From positions 682,001 to 746,000 of the forward strand of contig NZ_CP107548.1 in assembly GCF_025836975.1 (NCBI RefSeq): a stretch of 64,000 bases of DNA, written 5' to 3'. The notes beneath the pieces are model-generated. The model was not told the origin of the DNA. It saw only the letters and a list, made by a program, of their open reading frames with translations, and searched no databases. This stretch comes from Pollutimonas sp. M17. GTDB lineage: Bacteria > Pseudomonadota > Gammaproteobacteria > Burkholderiales > Burkholderiaceae_B. Every line of letters begins with the position of its first letter. The stretch's first letter is position 1. Shown piece after piece: positions 22,223 through 30,603 of the stretch. The translations under genes and the position numbers were made by a program.

Positions 22223-22510
22223 TTACAGAACCACGGCGAGGATTTCTTCCTCGCGGATGACGAGGACTTCTTCGCCATCGACCTTGACCGTTTGGCCGGC
22301 GTATTTGCCGAACAGAACCTTGTCGCCCACTTTCAGGTCAACAGGCTGAACTTTGCCGTCGTCGGACCGTTTGCCGGGACCAACAGCAATGACTTCACCC
22401 TGGTCGGGCTTTTCAGCGGCGCTTTCAGGGATGACGATACCCGAGGCAGTTGTGCGCTCGTTGTCCAGACGCTTGACGATCACGCGATCGTGCAAAGGAC
22501 GCAGTGCCAT
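22223..22510 (-). CDS. groS: Co-chaperonin GroES (Hsp10)
   Basis: The 95-residue lid of the chaperonin starts [18 protein letters not shown], and the mobile loop [14 protein letters not shown] (about 18-31) and [12 protein letters not shown] are visible. The start at 22510 has GGAG seven bases upstream; in-frame ATGs further upstream (to 22567) fall in the CIRCE region and were rejected. First gene of the operon. Confidence 0.99.
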   Translation of the reverse strand: MALRPLHDRVIVKRLDNERTTASGIVIPESAAEKPDQGEVIAVGPGKRSDDGKVQPVDLKVGDKVLFGKYAGQTVKVDGEEVLVIREEEILAVVL

Positions 22511-22560
22511 GGAGGAACTCCTGTTCAATAAATGATTAATCAATAGGCAGAGGGGCGATG

Positions 22561-22587
22561 TTAGCACTCAACCCCTTCGAGTGCTAA
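22561..22587. promoter_or_regulatory. CIRCE operator (HrcA binding site)
   Basis: TTAGCACTC, nine bases, GAGTGCTAA is a perfect match to the CIRCE consensus. It lies just downstream of the -10 box of the groES promoter, where bound HrcA repressor would block transcription until heat shock. Confidence 0.97.
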
Positions 22588-22614
22588 TTATAAGGACGAT
22601 GTCGGGATCTTCAA
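22587..22614 (-). promoter_or_regulatory. sigma70-type promoter of groES-groEL
   Basis: On the minus strand TTGAAG (22614-22609) and TATAAT (22592-22587) are separated by 16 bases. The -10 box abuts the CIRCE palindrome. No sigma32 -10 (CCCCAT) was found, so control looks HrcA-based rather than RpoH-based. Confidence 0.75.
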
Positions 22615-22817
22615 GAGGGGGGAGATGGGTTGTTGCATTTTGAATCATTTACAGAGAAGGGAGCCATCCGGCTGTCGAATCCCCCGTCCTAAGATTCCAG
22701 GTATCAACTTCAAGACGCGGTTGCCCCCGGTATGAGGGGGAGGAGATGCTGGACGCCGCCGATTTTACAAGCGCGAGGACCCAGGGTCAGCGTCGTCACT
22801 AGGCAGGCAGAAGGATG

Positions 22818-22838
22818 CTGGTGGCGAACTGCCACCAG
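22818..22838 (-). terminator. Hairpin after the small basic gene
   Basis: CTGGTGGC and GCCACCAG form a perfect 8-bp stem around a five-base loop, starting three bases past the stop codon of the 54-residue gene. The following bases are not T-rich. Confidence 0.5.
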
Positions 22839-22841
22839 GAA

Positions 22842-23006
22842 TTAACCCGAGTGGGCGCGCTTGCCGGGATTTTTCTTGTGGTGGGTATGCGAGCCACGCT
22901 CCTGGCTCACACGTTGGCCGCGGATTTGTGTAACGGTCACGCCCTTGGGAGCGGCGGGACGGGGAGTGCGCTTGCGATCGGCTTCAGTAACGATTTTGTT
23001 GCCCAT
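22842..23006 (-). CDS. Small basic protein, function unknown
   Basis: A 54-residue protein begins MGNKIVTEADRKRTPRPAAPKG and ends HHKKNPGKRAHSG; it is rich in Arg, Lys, His and Pro with no hydrophobic core, so it is probably disordered or nucleic-acid binding. The ATG at 23006 has AGAGAGA six bases upstream; an upstream in-frame ATG (23048) lacks one. A stem-loop follows the stop. These signals support a real gene, but no family was recognised. Confidence 0.55.
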   Translation of the reverse strand: MGNKIVTEADRKRTPRPAAPKGVTVTQIRGQRVSQERGSHTHHKKNPGKRAHSG

Positions 23007-23133
23007 GAAAATCTCTCTAGGTTGGTTAAGCTTGCTATTGTTCCACATTCGCTCGGTTTATTCTTGGCAGCGGAAAACAGGTCTGGGTTAATATAACTAA
23101 ATACCATAAGCTTATTTCGAATCGAGATATATC

Positions 23134-24378
23134 TTGCCGGACACCGCAACACTCCACGAATCAGCAGAAGTCCCCACATTGTCTGGACGAGAACAACGCG
23201 GCAATATCGCACGTCTTACGATAGCCCAGGCGCTGGCGGGGGCGAACTCCGTGGTCGTCTACGCCACCGGCGCCATCATCGGCCACACGCTTGCGCCGGA
23301 TAAAACGCTGGCGACCTTGCCGATATCCATTTTCGTGGTGGGCATGGCCGCCTGCATCCTCCCGGCCGGCACGATCGCGCGCCGGTATGGCCGACGCATG
23401 GCATTTCTGGCGGGGGCCGGTTGCGGCGTCCTGGTCGGTCTGCTGGCGGCGCTTGCAGTCATGATCGGCTCGTTCTGGCTGTTCTGCCTGGCGACCTTCT
23501 TCGGCGGAGCCTACGCCGCCGTGGTGCTCACCTTCCGCTTTGCCGCCGCCGATGGCGTCAGCCCGGCGATGCGGCCACGCGCCTTGTCGTTCGTGATGGG
23601 CGGCGGCGTCGTGGCGGGCGTGGTGGGGCCGCAACTGGTCACCTACACCATGTACCTGTGGCCGGCGCACATGTTCGTGGCCACGTTTATCGCGCAGGCG
23701 GCCGTGGCCGCGTTGTCCGCCATCGTCCTGCTTGGCGTGAAGCTGCCCAAGCCCAGCGCGGCCGAGATCGCGGGAGGCAGGCCGCTAGGCGTCATCGTGC
23801 GCCAGCCTCTCTTTGTCACCGCGGTGATTTGCGGCGCGGTTTCCTACATGCTCATGAATTTCCTGATGACCGCCGCGCCCCTGGCAATGCAGCTGTGCGG
23901 CCATTCGCAGGAGAACTCCAATCTGGGGCTGCAGTGGCACGTGATCGCCATGTATGCGCCCAGCTTCTTTACGGGCCGGCTCATCACGCGCTTCGGCGCC
24001 GGGCGGGTGGTGACGGCCGGACTGATGCTTACCGGCCTGTCGGCCGCCGTGGGCCTGACGGGGATCGATGTCGCCCACTTCTGGCTCACACTGATCCTGC
24101 TCGGCGTCGGCTGGAATTTCGGGTTCATCGGCGCATCCGCACTGGTGCTGGAGTGCCACCGCCCCGAAGAAAAAACGCGTGTCCAGTCATTCAATGACTT
24201 CATCGTCTTTGGCACGATGGCCATGGGTTCCTTCGCCTCGGGCGGGTTGCTGGCGGCCTATGACTGGGATATGGTGCTTTGGGTCTCGTTCGCACCGCTC
24301 GCCCTGGCGGTGCTTGCGCTGGCATTCGCTTCGTTCAATAACAGGCGGGTTCCGGCGGTGCAGGGGCGCGGCGATTGA
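23134..24378 (+). CDS. MFS transporter, substrate unknown
   Basis: The protein (up to 414 residues) has twelve hydrophobic segments and the MFS loop 2-3 motif as ARRYGRRMAFLAGAG (about 82-96). A soluble N-terminal extension of about 25 residues precedes helix 1. The start is uncertain: TTG at 23134 has a GAGA-type ribosome site, and TTG at 23179 is an alternative. It is divergent from the small basic gene. Downstream lies an SDR gene remnant on the other strand, so its original partner may be lost. Confidence 0.88.
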   Translation: MPDTATLHESAEVPTLSGREQRGNIARLTIAQALAGANSVVVYATGAIIGHTLAPDKTLATLPISIFVVGMAACILPAGTIARRYGRRMAFLAGAGCGVLVGLLAALAVMIGSFWLFCLATFFGGAYAAVVLTFRFAAADGVSPAMRPRALSFVMGGGVVAGVVGPQLVTYTMYLWPAHMFVATFIAQAAVAALSAIVLLGVKLPKPSAAEIAGGRPLGVIVRQPLFVTAVICGAVSYMLMNFLMTAAPLAMQLCGHSQENSNLGLQWHVIAMYAPSFFTGRLITRFGAGRVVTAGLMLTGLSAAVGLTGIDVAHFWLTLILLGVGWNFGFIGASALVLECHRPEEKTRVQSFNDFIVFGTMAMGSFASGGLLAAYDWDMVLWVSFAPLALAVLALAFASFNNRRVPAVQGRGD

Positions 24379-24481
24379 ACCGCTCCAGGGACCATGCCGC
24401 GGCATTGCAGTGGCGGGCGCCTTGCCGCGCGGCATGCCGGCGGCTAAGGGCCCTCGCTCGCCGGCGCGAGCGCCACGCTAT

Positions 24482-24589
24482 TCACGATTCCCTTGCGGGC
24501 CACTTTACCCGCTCGGGTCCGGCGATCTCGACGATGCCATTGCGGGGTTCGCCGATTGCATAATCCGAGACCGCCGCGGCGGTAGCGCC
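24482..24589 (-). pseudogene. Remnant of an SDR/NmrA-type oxidoreductase (C-terminal fragment)
   Basis: The minus-strand frame reads AAAVSDYAIGEPRNGIVEIA followed by GPERV and a stop after ten more residues. This matches the pattern 'V.D.AL..P.NGTVEIAGPER' found near the C terminus of NAD(P)-binding SDR family oxidoreductases. No start, Rossmann motif or upstream domain exists in the gap between it and the LysR gene, and the reading ends in a non-conserved tail. It is best read as the decayed end of a gene once next to the LysR regulator. Confidence 0.5.
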
Positions 24590-24636
24590 GCGCGAGACCT
24601 CATGGTGTTGCATCAGGAGCACCAATGGAGCGGCGT

Positions 24637-25659
24637 TCAGGCCGCGGCGGTGCTCGTCAGGATGGCCGGGCATTGAAGATCGAGCGAGCGAACGTGCTCG
24701 GTGATGTACTCGGCGAACACGCGGATCCTGGCGGGAAGCTGTTTGCGGCTCAGATAGCAAAGATAGTGGCCGCCGTCGTCGGGCGCATGCTGCGCGAGGC
24801 AGGCGACCAGTTTCCGCTCGCGCAGCAAATCGCACACCAGATAGGCGGGAAGCTGCGCAATGCCTTGGTCCCGCAGCACCGCCTGCAAGATCAAATCCAG
24901 ATCGTTGTATGTATGCCGGGCGGGATGCAGGCGCCTCTGCGCAAAGCCATCGACCTTGAACTCCCACTCCCGGGCGCGGCCCGAGGCCGTGCGAAAGTTG
25001 ATGCAACGATGGCGGGCCAGGTCGTCGACATGGCGCGGGAGGCCATGCGATTTCGCATATACGGGCGAAGCGCATACGACCATCTGCATGGGAATCAGTT
25101 GTCGCGCCACGATGTCGCTGTCTTCCATCCGGCCGTCTCGAAAGGACACGTCGATGCGATCCGCGGTGAAGTCAGCGGGACGGTCGTCCAGCAGCAGCTC
25201 CAGCGTTATATCGGGATAGTGCGCATGAAAGTCCTGCAGCAGCGGGGCGATCACCTTGCGTCCAAAGCCGGGGGTCGACTGGATGCGCAGATGGCCTTGC
25301 GGGGGGCCGTTGCGCAATTCGCGCATGTCTTCCAGCGCCTGGACGATACGCGCCACGCCGGGCTGGCAGTTTTCGTAGAACAGTTCGCCTTCGCGGGTCA
25401 GCGATGTGCTCCGGGTCGTCCGATGAAACAGGCGGGCATCGAGTTGCGCCTCGAGTTTCTGCACGCTCCGGCTGACCGCCGAGCGGCCTATGCCCAGACG
25501 ATCGCTGGCACGTGAAAAACTGCCTTCGTCGGCCACGGCCAAAAAGGCGACTACACCCGCGTAGCTGGTGACGAAGCTTCCCGCAAGCGGGTCCGCCGTC
25601 CCGGTTGCGGAATGGCGCGCGTGCTCGGGGCGTGAAAGAGGGCTGGTTTTGTTGTCCAT
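24637..25659 (-). CDS. LysR family transcriptional regulator
   Basis: The 340-residue protein has the winged HTH in FLAVADEGSFSRASDRLGIG RSAVSRSVQKLEAQL (split here; about 35-70) after an unusually long N-terminal lead of about 30 residues, and a LysR substrate domain with PQGHLRIQSTPGFGRKVIAPLL. It belongs to the group that controls neighbouring oxidoreductase genes. The gene it would be expected to control is reduced to an SDR remnant directly downstream. An inner start may be used, since the lead is poorly conserved. Confidence 0.92.
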   Translation of the reverse strand: MDNKTSPLSRPEHARHSATGTADPLAGSFVTSYAGVVAFLAVADEGSFSRASDRLGIGRSAVSRSVQKLEAQLDARLFHRTTRSTSLTREGELFYENCQPGVARIVQALEDMRELRNGPPQGHLRIQSTPGFGRKVIAPLLQDFHAHYPDITLELLLDDRPADFTADRIDVSFRDGRMEDSDIVARQLIPMQMVVCASPVYAKSHGLPRHVDDLARHRCINFRTASGRAREWEFKVDGFAQRRLHPARHTYNDLDLILQAVLRDQGIAQLPAYLVCDLLRERKLVACLAQHAPDDGGHYLCYLSRKQLPARIRVFAEYITEHVRSLDLQCPAILTSTAAA

Positions 25660-25737
25660 ACCCGCTAGACGTATGGGGATCGCGGGATGTGACAGCGCCA
25701 GCCGAAATTTTTGTTGCTAAATATTTCTGCCAGGAAG

Positions 25738-26145
25738 TCAGTGCTCGGGAATGAAAAACGGCATGTTCCGTTCTTTCAGCAACACAACCAGGAACTTCGC
25801 CGGTTCGGTCTGGCTCGCATTGCGCCCGACGGTGTGAAGGTCGTTCGGCCCTTCATAAAAGCTTTGTCCCGGCTTCAATGTCACGGCTGCGCCGCCCTGA
25901 ACCTGCATGACGATCGAGCCTTCCAGCACATAGACGAAGCTGTGTGCATTGTGGCGATGCACCGGATCCACGGCTCCGGGGGGATAGTCCACCGTGATCA
26001 TGAGCGCTTCTTTGCCGGGATAATCGTCCAGGGGCCTGGACATGACTTGTTTGACGATCGCTTCGGGCGGCGCCGCGTGGGCGGCGCCCAGCGGCAGGCT
26101 TGCAATCATGAAGAGGATGAGGGCGGCTTGTTTCAGGCTGGACAT
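25738..26145 (-). CDS. Periplasmic cupin-domain protein
   Basis: The start at 26145 (MSSLKQAALILF) gives 135 residues with a clear signal peptide cleaved near AAHA-APP (about 22). The cupin motif 1 is PVHRHNAHSFVYVLEGSIVMQ (split at need; about 61-81), with metal ligands His, His and Glu, and motif 2 is KPGQSFYEGPNDLHTVGRN. Function is unknown. It is a single gene downstream of the LysR regulator promoter region on the same strand, 187 bp after the PepSY gene's end. Confidence 0.85.
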   Translation of the reverse strand: MSSLKQAALILFMIASLPLGAAHAAPPEAIVKQVMSRPLDDYPGKEALMITVDYPPGAVDPVHRHNAHSFVYVLEGSIVMQVQGGAAVTLKPGQSFYEGPNDLHTVGRNASQTEPAKFLVVLLKERNMPFFIPEH

Positions 26146-26333
26146 AGTGGAACCCCGAAGAGGTGAGCCCGATCTCCCGGGCCCGGGGGCCAGCCGGATG
26201 ACTGACCATATGTCGCCATCGTAAAGAGCGGCAGCGCGCGGCGGTAGATATGCCGACGGACTCACGGCGTTGCCTGATGCGCATCAAATGCCGCGCCGCG
26301 GCGGGCTCCTCTGCTCGCTGACGGGTGTGCTGC

Positions 26334-27662
26334 CTAGCGCCTTCCCCATTTCCATGCGATCAGCGCGACCGGCACGGTAAGCGCCGTCCATGACAGGACA
26401 TCGTGCCAGCCATCCCCCACCAGCGCGGCGATCAGCCCGACCAGCGTGATCAACGCAACGAAGAAAGGCGCTTGCCAGGTTTCCCGCATGGTGCTTGGCA
26501 ATCCCCTGCGGCCGCCCTTGGAGGAGCGGGCGGAGCGCGCACTTCCCGTGGACCGGTCCTCCTGCGTGGCGGCATTGCGGCCGCGGACCAGCCAGAGGTA
26601 CAGGCCGCTGCCCAGCACGATGATGGTGATGACATCGAGGACCGCCCAGAGTATCTTCAGAGGCAGACCGCCATAGTCGCCGAAGTGCAGCGGCTCCGAA
26701 AGAAGCAGTGCGGTCATGTACCAGGGAGGGGGACGGTTGTCCGTGACTTGCAGCGTTTGCGCATCCACCAGCACAGGCTTCAGCAGGCGCGCGGTCAGCG
26801 GTTCGGTCCCGCGCATGAATACCGCATAGTGATGCGGGCTGGACAGCGCCGAGCCGGGAAAAGCCACGAAGCCCAGCTGCATGTTCGGCTCCAGCCCTTG
26901 GGCCGCCCGCAGCGCCTGTTCGAGCGAGCCGGGTTGTGTCACGGGCGGCTGGCCCGCATAGGGTGCGATCATCTCGGCCATCTGGTCGGACCGCCACGCG
27001 CTCACGATCAGTTCCGCCCAGGTATTGATCATTCCGGTCGCGCCGACCGTAACGACCCATACCAGGGTGACGATGCCCAGCAGATTGTGCAGGTCCAGCC
27101 ATTTCAGGCGGGAAGTGCGATCGCGGCGCACTTCGCCGAAACGCAGCCGCCGCATGAAGGGCGCGTACAGCACCACGCCGGATACGATGGCTATCAGCAG
27201 CAACAACGCCATCAGCCCAAGGAACAGCTTGCCGGGCAAGCCAAGAAACATATCGGTGTGCAGCTGCAGCATGAATGCCATGAATCCGCTGCGCTGCGCC
27301 GACGCGTCCAGTACCTGAGCCGTGTAATAGTCCACGGTCACTGTCTTGCGCGCGCCTTCGCCCGCGACGGTGTCGGCAAGGTTGACGTACCAGAACCCGT
27401 CATCGGTAAAGTCGCCCACATACATGACGGCTTTGCCCGGGGCCTGTGCCTGGGCCGCCGCCAGGACGTCGTCCATATTGGCCATGGGCAGGCCGCTGGC
27501 GGCCGTGGTGTGCTGGGCGCCGTCGTCCAGCCAATGCTCGATCTCGTGTTCGAAGACAAGCGGCAGGCCGGTCAGGCACAGCATCAGCATGAAAATCGTG
27601 CAAATCAGGCTGGTCCATTTGTGCACCCAGGACCAGCCGCGCAGCGCTACGGGAGACAGCAT
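26334..27662 (-). CDS. PepSY-associated transmembrane protein (iron-uptake reductase-like)
   Basis: The 442-residue protein starts MLSPVALRGWSWVHKWTSLI, giving the usual first helix with a conserved W and H; an upstream ATG (27707) is possible. Four or more membrane helices and two PepSY-like periplasmic regions are seen, and the C-terminal half has further helices near residues 330 and 415. Such proteins are found beside siderophore receptors and are thought to act as ferric-siderophore reductases. It is divergent from the TonB receptor across a Fur-box region, which indicates iron control. Confidence 0.88.
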   Translation of the reverse strand: MLSPVALRGWSWVHKWTSLICTIFMLMLCLTGLPLVFEHEIEHWLDDGAQHTTAASGLPMANMDDVLAAAQAQAPGKAVMYVGDFTDDGFWYVNLADTVAGEGARKTVTVDYYTAQVLDASAQRSGFMAFMLQLHTDMFLGLPGKLFLGLMALLLLIAIVSGVVLYAPFMRRLRFGEVRRDRTSRLKWLDLHNLLGIVTLVWVVTVGATGMINTWAELIVSAWRSDQMAEMIAPYAGQPPVTQPGSLEQALRAAQGLEPNMQLGFVAFPGSALSSPHHYAVFMRGTEPLTARLLKPVLVDAQTLQVTDNRPPPWYMTALLLSEPLHFGDYGGLPLKILWAVLDVITIIVLGSGLYLWLVRGRNAATQEDRSTGSARSARSSKGGRRGLPSTMRETWQAPFFVALITLVGLIAALVGDGWHDVLSWTALTVPVALIAWKWGRR

Positions 27663-28101
27663 GGTCAGAATCCGCCCAAGATCGAAGGCATGGATCGGCC
27701 CGCGCAAGCCGGTTCATGAAGGGGCGCGAGGAAGGGGGGAGTTTTACTGGCCATGAGGAATTCCATGTGCGTAAGCCAGCCTGTATATGCTGGCGTCGAA
27801 ATTATTGGTAATGATATTGATAACGATTGCCATCATAGGGTCGGGGGATTATACACAGGACGGGTAGGGGGGCATGCAGCCTGGCGACCGCGTTTGTACG
27901 GGCTATGCAAGCCCATCAAGAATTCTGATAAGGGCAATGTTAATGCAACTGATTCTTGTTATGTTTCAATTGTATTGCTATAGTTACGCGTTTTCATCAT
28001 TTCACCGACTTTACTCCGCGATCAATCAAGCCGCCCCATGAATGGGCGAGCGGGCTGCTCCCGGATCTTTTTTTCTTGCCTGCTTTTTAAAGAGTGATCC
28101 C
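27663..28101. other. Divergent intergenic region with iron-regulatory site
   Basis: The 439 bp between the PepSY gene and the TonB receptor has no gene. It is A/T-richer than its surroundings. A tandem-hexamer Fur box is at 27807-27830. A second A/T-rich stretch (about 27937-27990) could carry the receptor promoter, but no clean -35/-10 pair could be assigned. Confidence 0.6.
27807..27830. promoter_or_regulatory. Fur box (tandem GATAAT-like hexamers)
   Basis: GGTAAT GATATT GATAAC GATTGC are four adjacent hexamers close to the Fur unit GATAAT. The site is 145 bp from the PepSY gene start and 270 bp from the receptor start. Known Fur control of siderophore receptors and the divergent iron genes support the call. 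Confidence 0.75.
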
Positions 28102-30276
28102 ATGCCACAACGACCCTTGCTCCATCCACCCCTGCTGCGGCATCTGGCCGCTGCCGGCCTTCTGGTCGCTTCCACCGGAGCGATGGCGCAGACGTCGGCG
28201 CCCGCCACAGAGTTGCCGGCAGTCACCGTGCAAGGCAGTCGCGACGGCGGCCTGGAGCCGTCCTACGCGGGCGGGCAGGTGGCGCGGGGCGGCAGCCTGG
28301 GCCTGCTGGGAACGGGCGATGTCATGGACACGCCTTTCAGCACGGTCAACTACACCTCGGAATTGATCGAGGACCAGCAGGCCAAGACGCTGGCTGATGT
28401 GGTCACTCAGGATGCCTCGGTCCGCACGACGACCTCCGCTGCTGGCTTCAGTGAAGACTTCATGATTCGGGGATTTACCATCGGATCGGGCGACACGGGT
28501 ATGAATGGCTTATACGGCTTGCTGTCCGCCAATCGAGTACCAATTGAAATCGTTGAACGTGTCGAATTGCTGAAAGGGCCCGGCACACTCATGCGCGGCA
28601 TTCCTCCCAATGGCGGCATAGGCGGCAGCATCAACGTCGTGACCAAGCGCGCCCAAGACGAGCCGCTTACTCGCCTGACCACCAGCTACACCAGCAAGGC
28701 CAACTTTGGCACACATCTGGATGTGGGCCGTCGTTTTGGTGAGGATAATGCTTGGGGCATACGCTTTAACGGCGTGCTACGGGGCGGTGAGGCGTCCATC
28801 AACGACGGCAAGCAGAACCTGGGTTTGGGAGCGCTTGCCCTAGACTACCGGGGAGCACGTCTACGCTGGTCATTGGACGCTATCTATTCGGATGATAAGA
28901 TGGACGACTTCCGAGGGCAGATCGCTTTCCGGCCCGATATCACTGCGATCCCGGAAGCGCCGGATGGGCGAATTACCTTTTATCCCGGCACAGATCTAAC
29001 GCAAGAGGATCGGACCATTGCGTCGCGGCTGGAATATGACCTTACCGATAGCCTGACGGCCTACGCTGGAGTGGGGTACCGCGACAATAAGATAAAACAG
29101 ATTTTCCCGGCTAACACCAGTGGCGGCATCGATGCCAATGGCAATTTCGAAGTGGGAAATAACTACTACGACTCCTACTCTAAAACATTGAGTGGTGATA
29201 TTGGTATAAGAGCCCATTTTGATACTTGGGGCGTCGGCCACTCATTGACCTTAGGTGCCACGCGCTTGGAACAGGAAATCGGTAATGGCTATTCACCGGG
29301 CACATCTAGGGCTCCGTCGAATATCTACGATCCTGCGCCGTTGCCTGCCCTTCCCGCGACTCGTATTGCGACGCAGCGGTCCGGTGAAACTACGCTGGAC
29401 AGTATCGCAATTGCCGATACTTTGTCGTTTGCTCAAGATACGGTGTTACTCACCGTGGGCGCAAGAAAACAGACAGTGAAAACTGATAGTTACAGCACGA
29501 CTACCGGCGCAAAAACAGGGAGCTACAAGGCTGACGAAATTTCGCCTGTTGCAGGTATCGTAATCAAGCCGTTAAGCAATGTATCGGTCTACGGCAATTT
29601 TACGGAAGGGCTAACGGCGGGCTCCGTCGTAGGGCCTGACTATAAAAATAGGGGCGAAGTTCTTAAGCCGTACAAATCCAAGCAATATGAAGCCGGTATA
29701 AAGGTGGATTGGGGACGGGTGACCACTACTGCTGCGGTCTATCAGTTGGCGCGCCCCACCGCTTTCGCTGATGGGCCTGTGAGCGCACCCAATAGTGAGA
29801 AAAACTACGGTTATTATGGTGAGCAGCGTAATCGGGGCTTGGAACTCAGCGTCTACGGCGAATTGCAGCCCGGCTTGCGTATGATGGCCAGCGCTGCTTT
29901 CGTTCAAGGTAAGCTGACGAAAACCCGCGATGGTTTGAACGAGGGCAATGCGGCACCGGGTGTGCCCAACCGAACATTCAATGTGGGTCTGGACTGGGAT
30001 ACTCCGTGGGTGCAAGGGCTGAGCCTGAATGGACGTGTTGCCCATACTTCCTCTACGTACATCAGCGATGCCAATACGCTGAAGCTTCCCAGCATCACAA
30101 CCTTTGGTGTGGGCGCGCGCTACCGCACCAAGGTAGCAGGTAAGTCAGTCGTATTGCGAGCTGACATCGATAATCTCACAGACAAGAAGTATTGGCTGGT
30201 CAGCACCGTCAGGGGGGCCTATGCAACCAACGCCGCAGGCCGTACGGTCATGCTGTCCGCCTCGGTGGACTTCTAA
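28102..30276 (+). CDS. TonB-dependent siderophore receptor
   Basis: The 724-residue protein has a signal peptide (LAAAGLLVASTGAMAQ, ending near 28), a TonB box region TELPAVTVQG, a plug domain (about 75-190) with FMIRGFTIGSGDTGMNGLYG, and a 22-strand barrel ending in VMLSASVDF with the terminal Phe. The siderophore class is not determinable. The start at 28102 has AAAGAG seven bases upstream; an in-frame ATG 60 bp earlier was rejected because it precedes no signal peptide. The barrel-coding part is visibly less G+C-rich than the signal/plug start and the downstream genes, which suggests recombination at the receptor. Confidence 0.95.
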   Translation: MPQRPLLHPPLLRHLAAAGLLVASTGAMAQTSAPATELPAVTVQGSRDGGLEPSYAGGQVARGGSLGLLGTGDVMDTPFSTVNYTSELIEDQQAKTLADVVTQDASVRTTTSAAGFSEDFMIRGFTIGSGDTGMNGLYGLLSANRVPIEIVERVELLKGPGTLMRGIPPNGGIGGSINVVTKRAQDEPLTRLTTSYTSKANFGTHLDVGRRFGEDNAWGIRFNGVLRGGEASINDGKQNLGLGALALDYRGARLRWSLDAIYSDDKMDDFRGQIAFRPDITAIPEAPDGRITFYPGTDLTQEDRTIASRLEYDLTDSLTAYAGVGYRDNKIKQIFPANTSGGIDANGNFEVGNNYYDSYSKTLSGDIGIRAHFDTWGVGHSLTLGATRLEQEIGNGYSPGTSRAPSNIYDPAPLPALPATRIATQRSGETTLDSIAIADTLSFAQDTVLLTVGARKQTVKTDSYSTTTGAKTGSYKADEISPVAGIVIKPLSNVSVYGNFTEGLTAGSVVGPDYKNRGEVLKPYKSKQYEAGIKVDWGRVTTTAAVYQLARPTAFADGPVSAPNSEKNYGYYGEQRNRGLELSVYGELQPGLRMMASAAFVQGKLTKTRDGLNEGNAAPGVPNRTFNVGLDWDTPWVQGLSLNGRVAHTSSTYISDANTLKLPSITTFGVGARYRTKVAGKSVVLRADIDNLTDKKYWLVSTVRGAYATNAAGRTVMLSASVDF

Positions 30277-30303
30277 ACGGCAAAACGAAAGGCGCGGCCT
30301 GGC

Positions 30304-30603
30304 ATGAACGCATTGATGCGCAGGGCGCGCCACATCGCCCCGCTCGTCTCCCGTATCGTGGCCGCCCTTTTCGGCGGCTACGTACTGGCCGCGCTGGCCA
30401 GTGTGGCAACGCTGGCCTTGCCCATGAGCAAGCCGCAGGCGGTGCTGGCCGGCATGCTGGCCAGCTTCGTCATTTATGCCTGCGCCGTGATTTGGGTCTT
30501 CGCGGCGCGCAGCGCCCTGCGGGCCTGGGCCGGATTGCTGGCAGTGGCCGTGCCGCTGCTGGCGGCCGCCTGGCCCGTCTGGTTTCAAGGAAGCCTGTTG
30601 TGA
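30304..30603 (+). CDS. DUF3649 membrane protein
   Basis: The 99-residue protein has three hydrophobic helices, with PLVSRIVAALFGGYVLAALAS and MSKPQAVLAGMLASFVIYAC, matching DUF3649. The family occurs between TonB siderophore receptors and PepSY proteins in Burkholderiales, as here. Its stop overlaps the next gene's GTG start (GTGA). Function is unknown; the context points to ferric-siderophore handling at the inner membrane. Confidence 0.9.
   Translation: MNALMRRARHIAPLVSRIVAALFGGYVLAALASVATLALPMSKPQAVLAGMLASFVIYACAVIWVFAARSALRAWAGLLAVAVPLLAAAWPVWFQGSLL

Larger units (their letters stand above)
22511..22841. other. Intergenic region carrying the groESL control signals
   Basis: The half nearest groES holds the CIRCE operator and a sigma70-type promoter (separate entries). 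From 22615 to 22817 no gene, tRNA or repeat was recognised. The far end has an 8-bp-stem hairpin that probably serves the small basic gene. Confidence 0.6.

Noticed and set aside
26403..27719. 438-codon open frame antisense to the PepSY gene
   Set aside because: Gln/Arg/His-rich shadow of a gene with clear membrane helices on the other strand.
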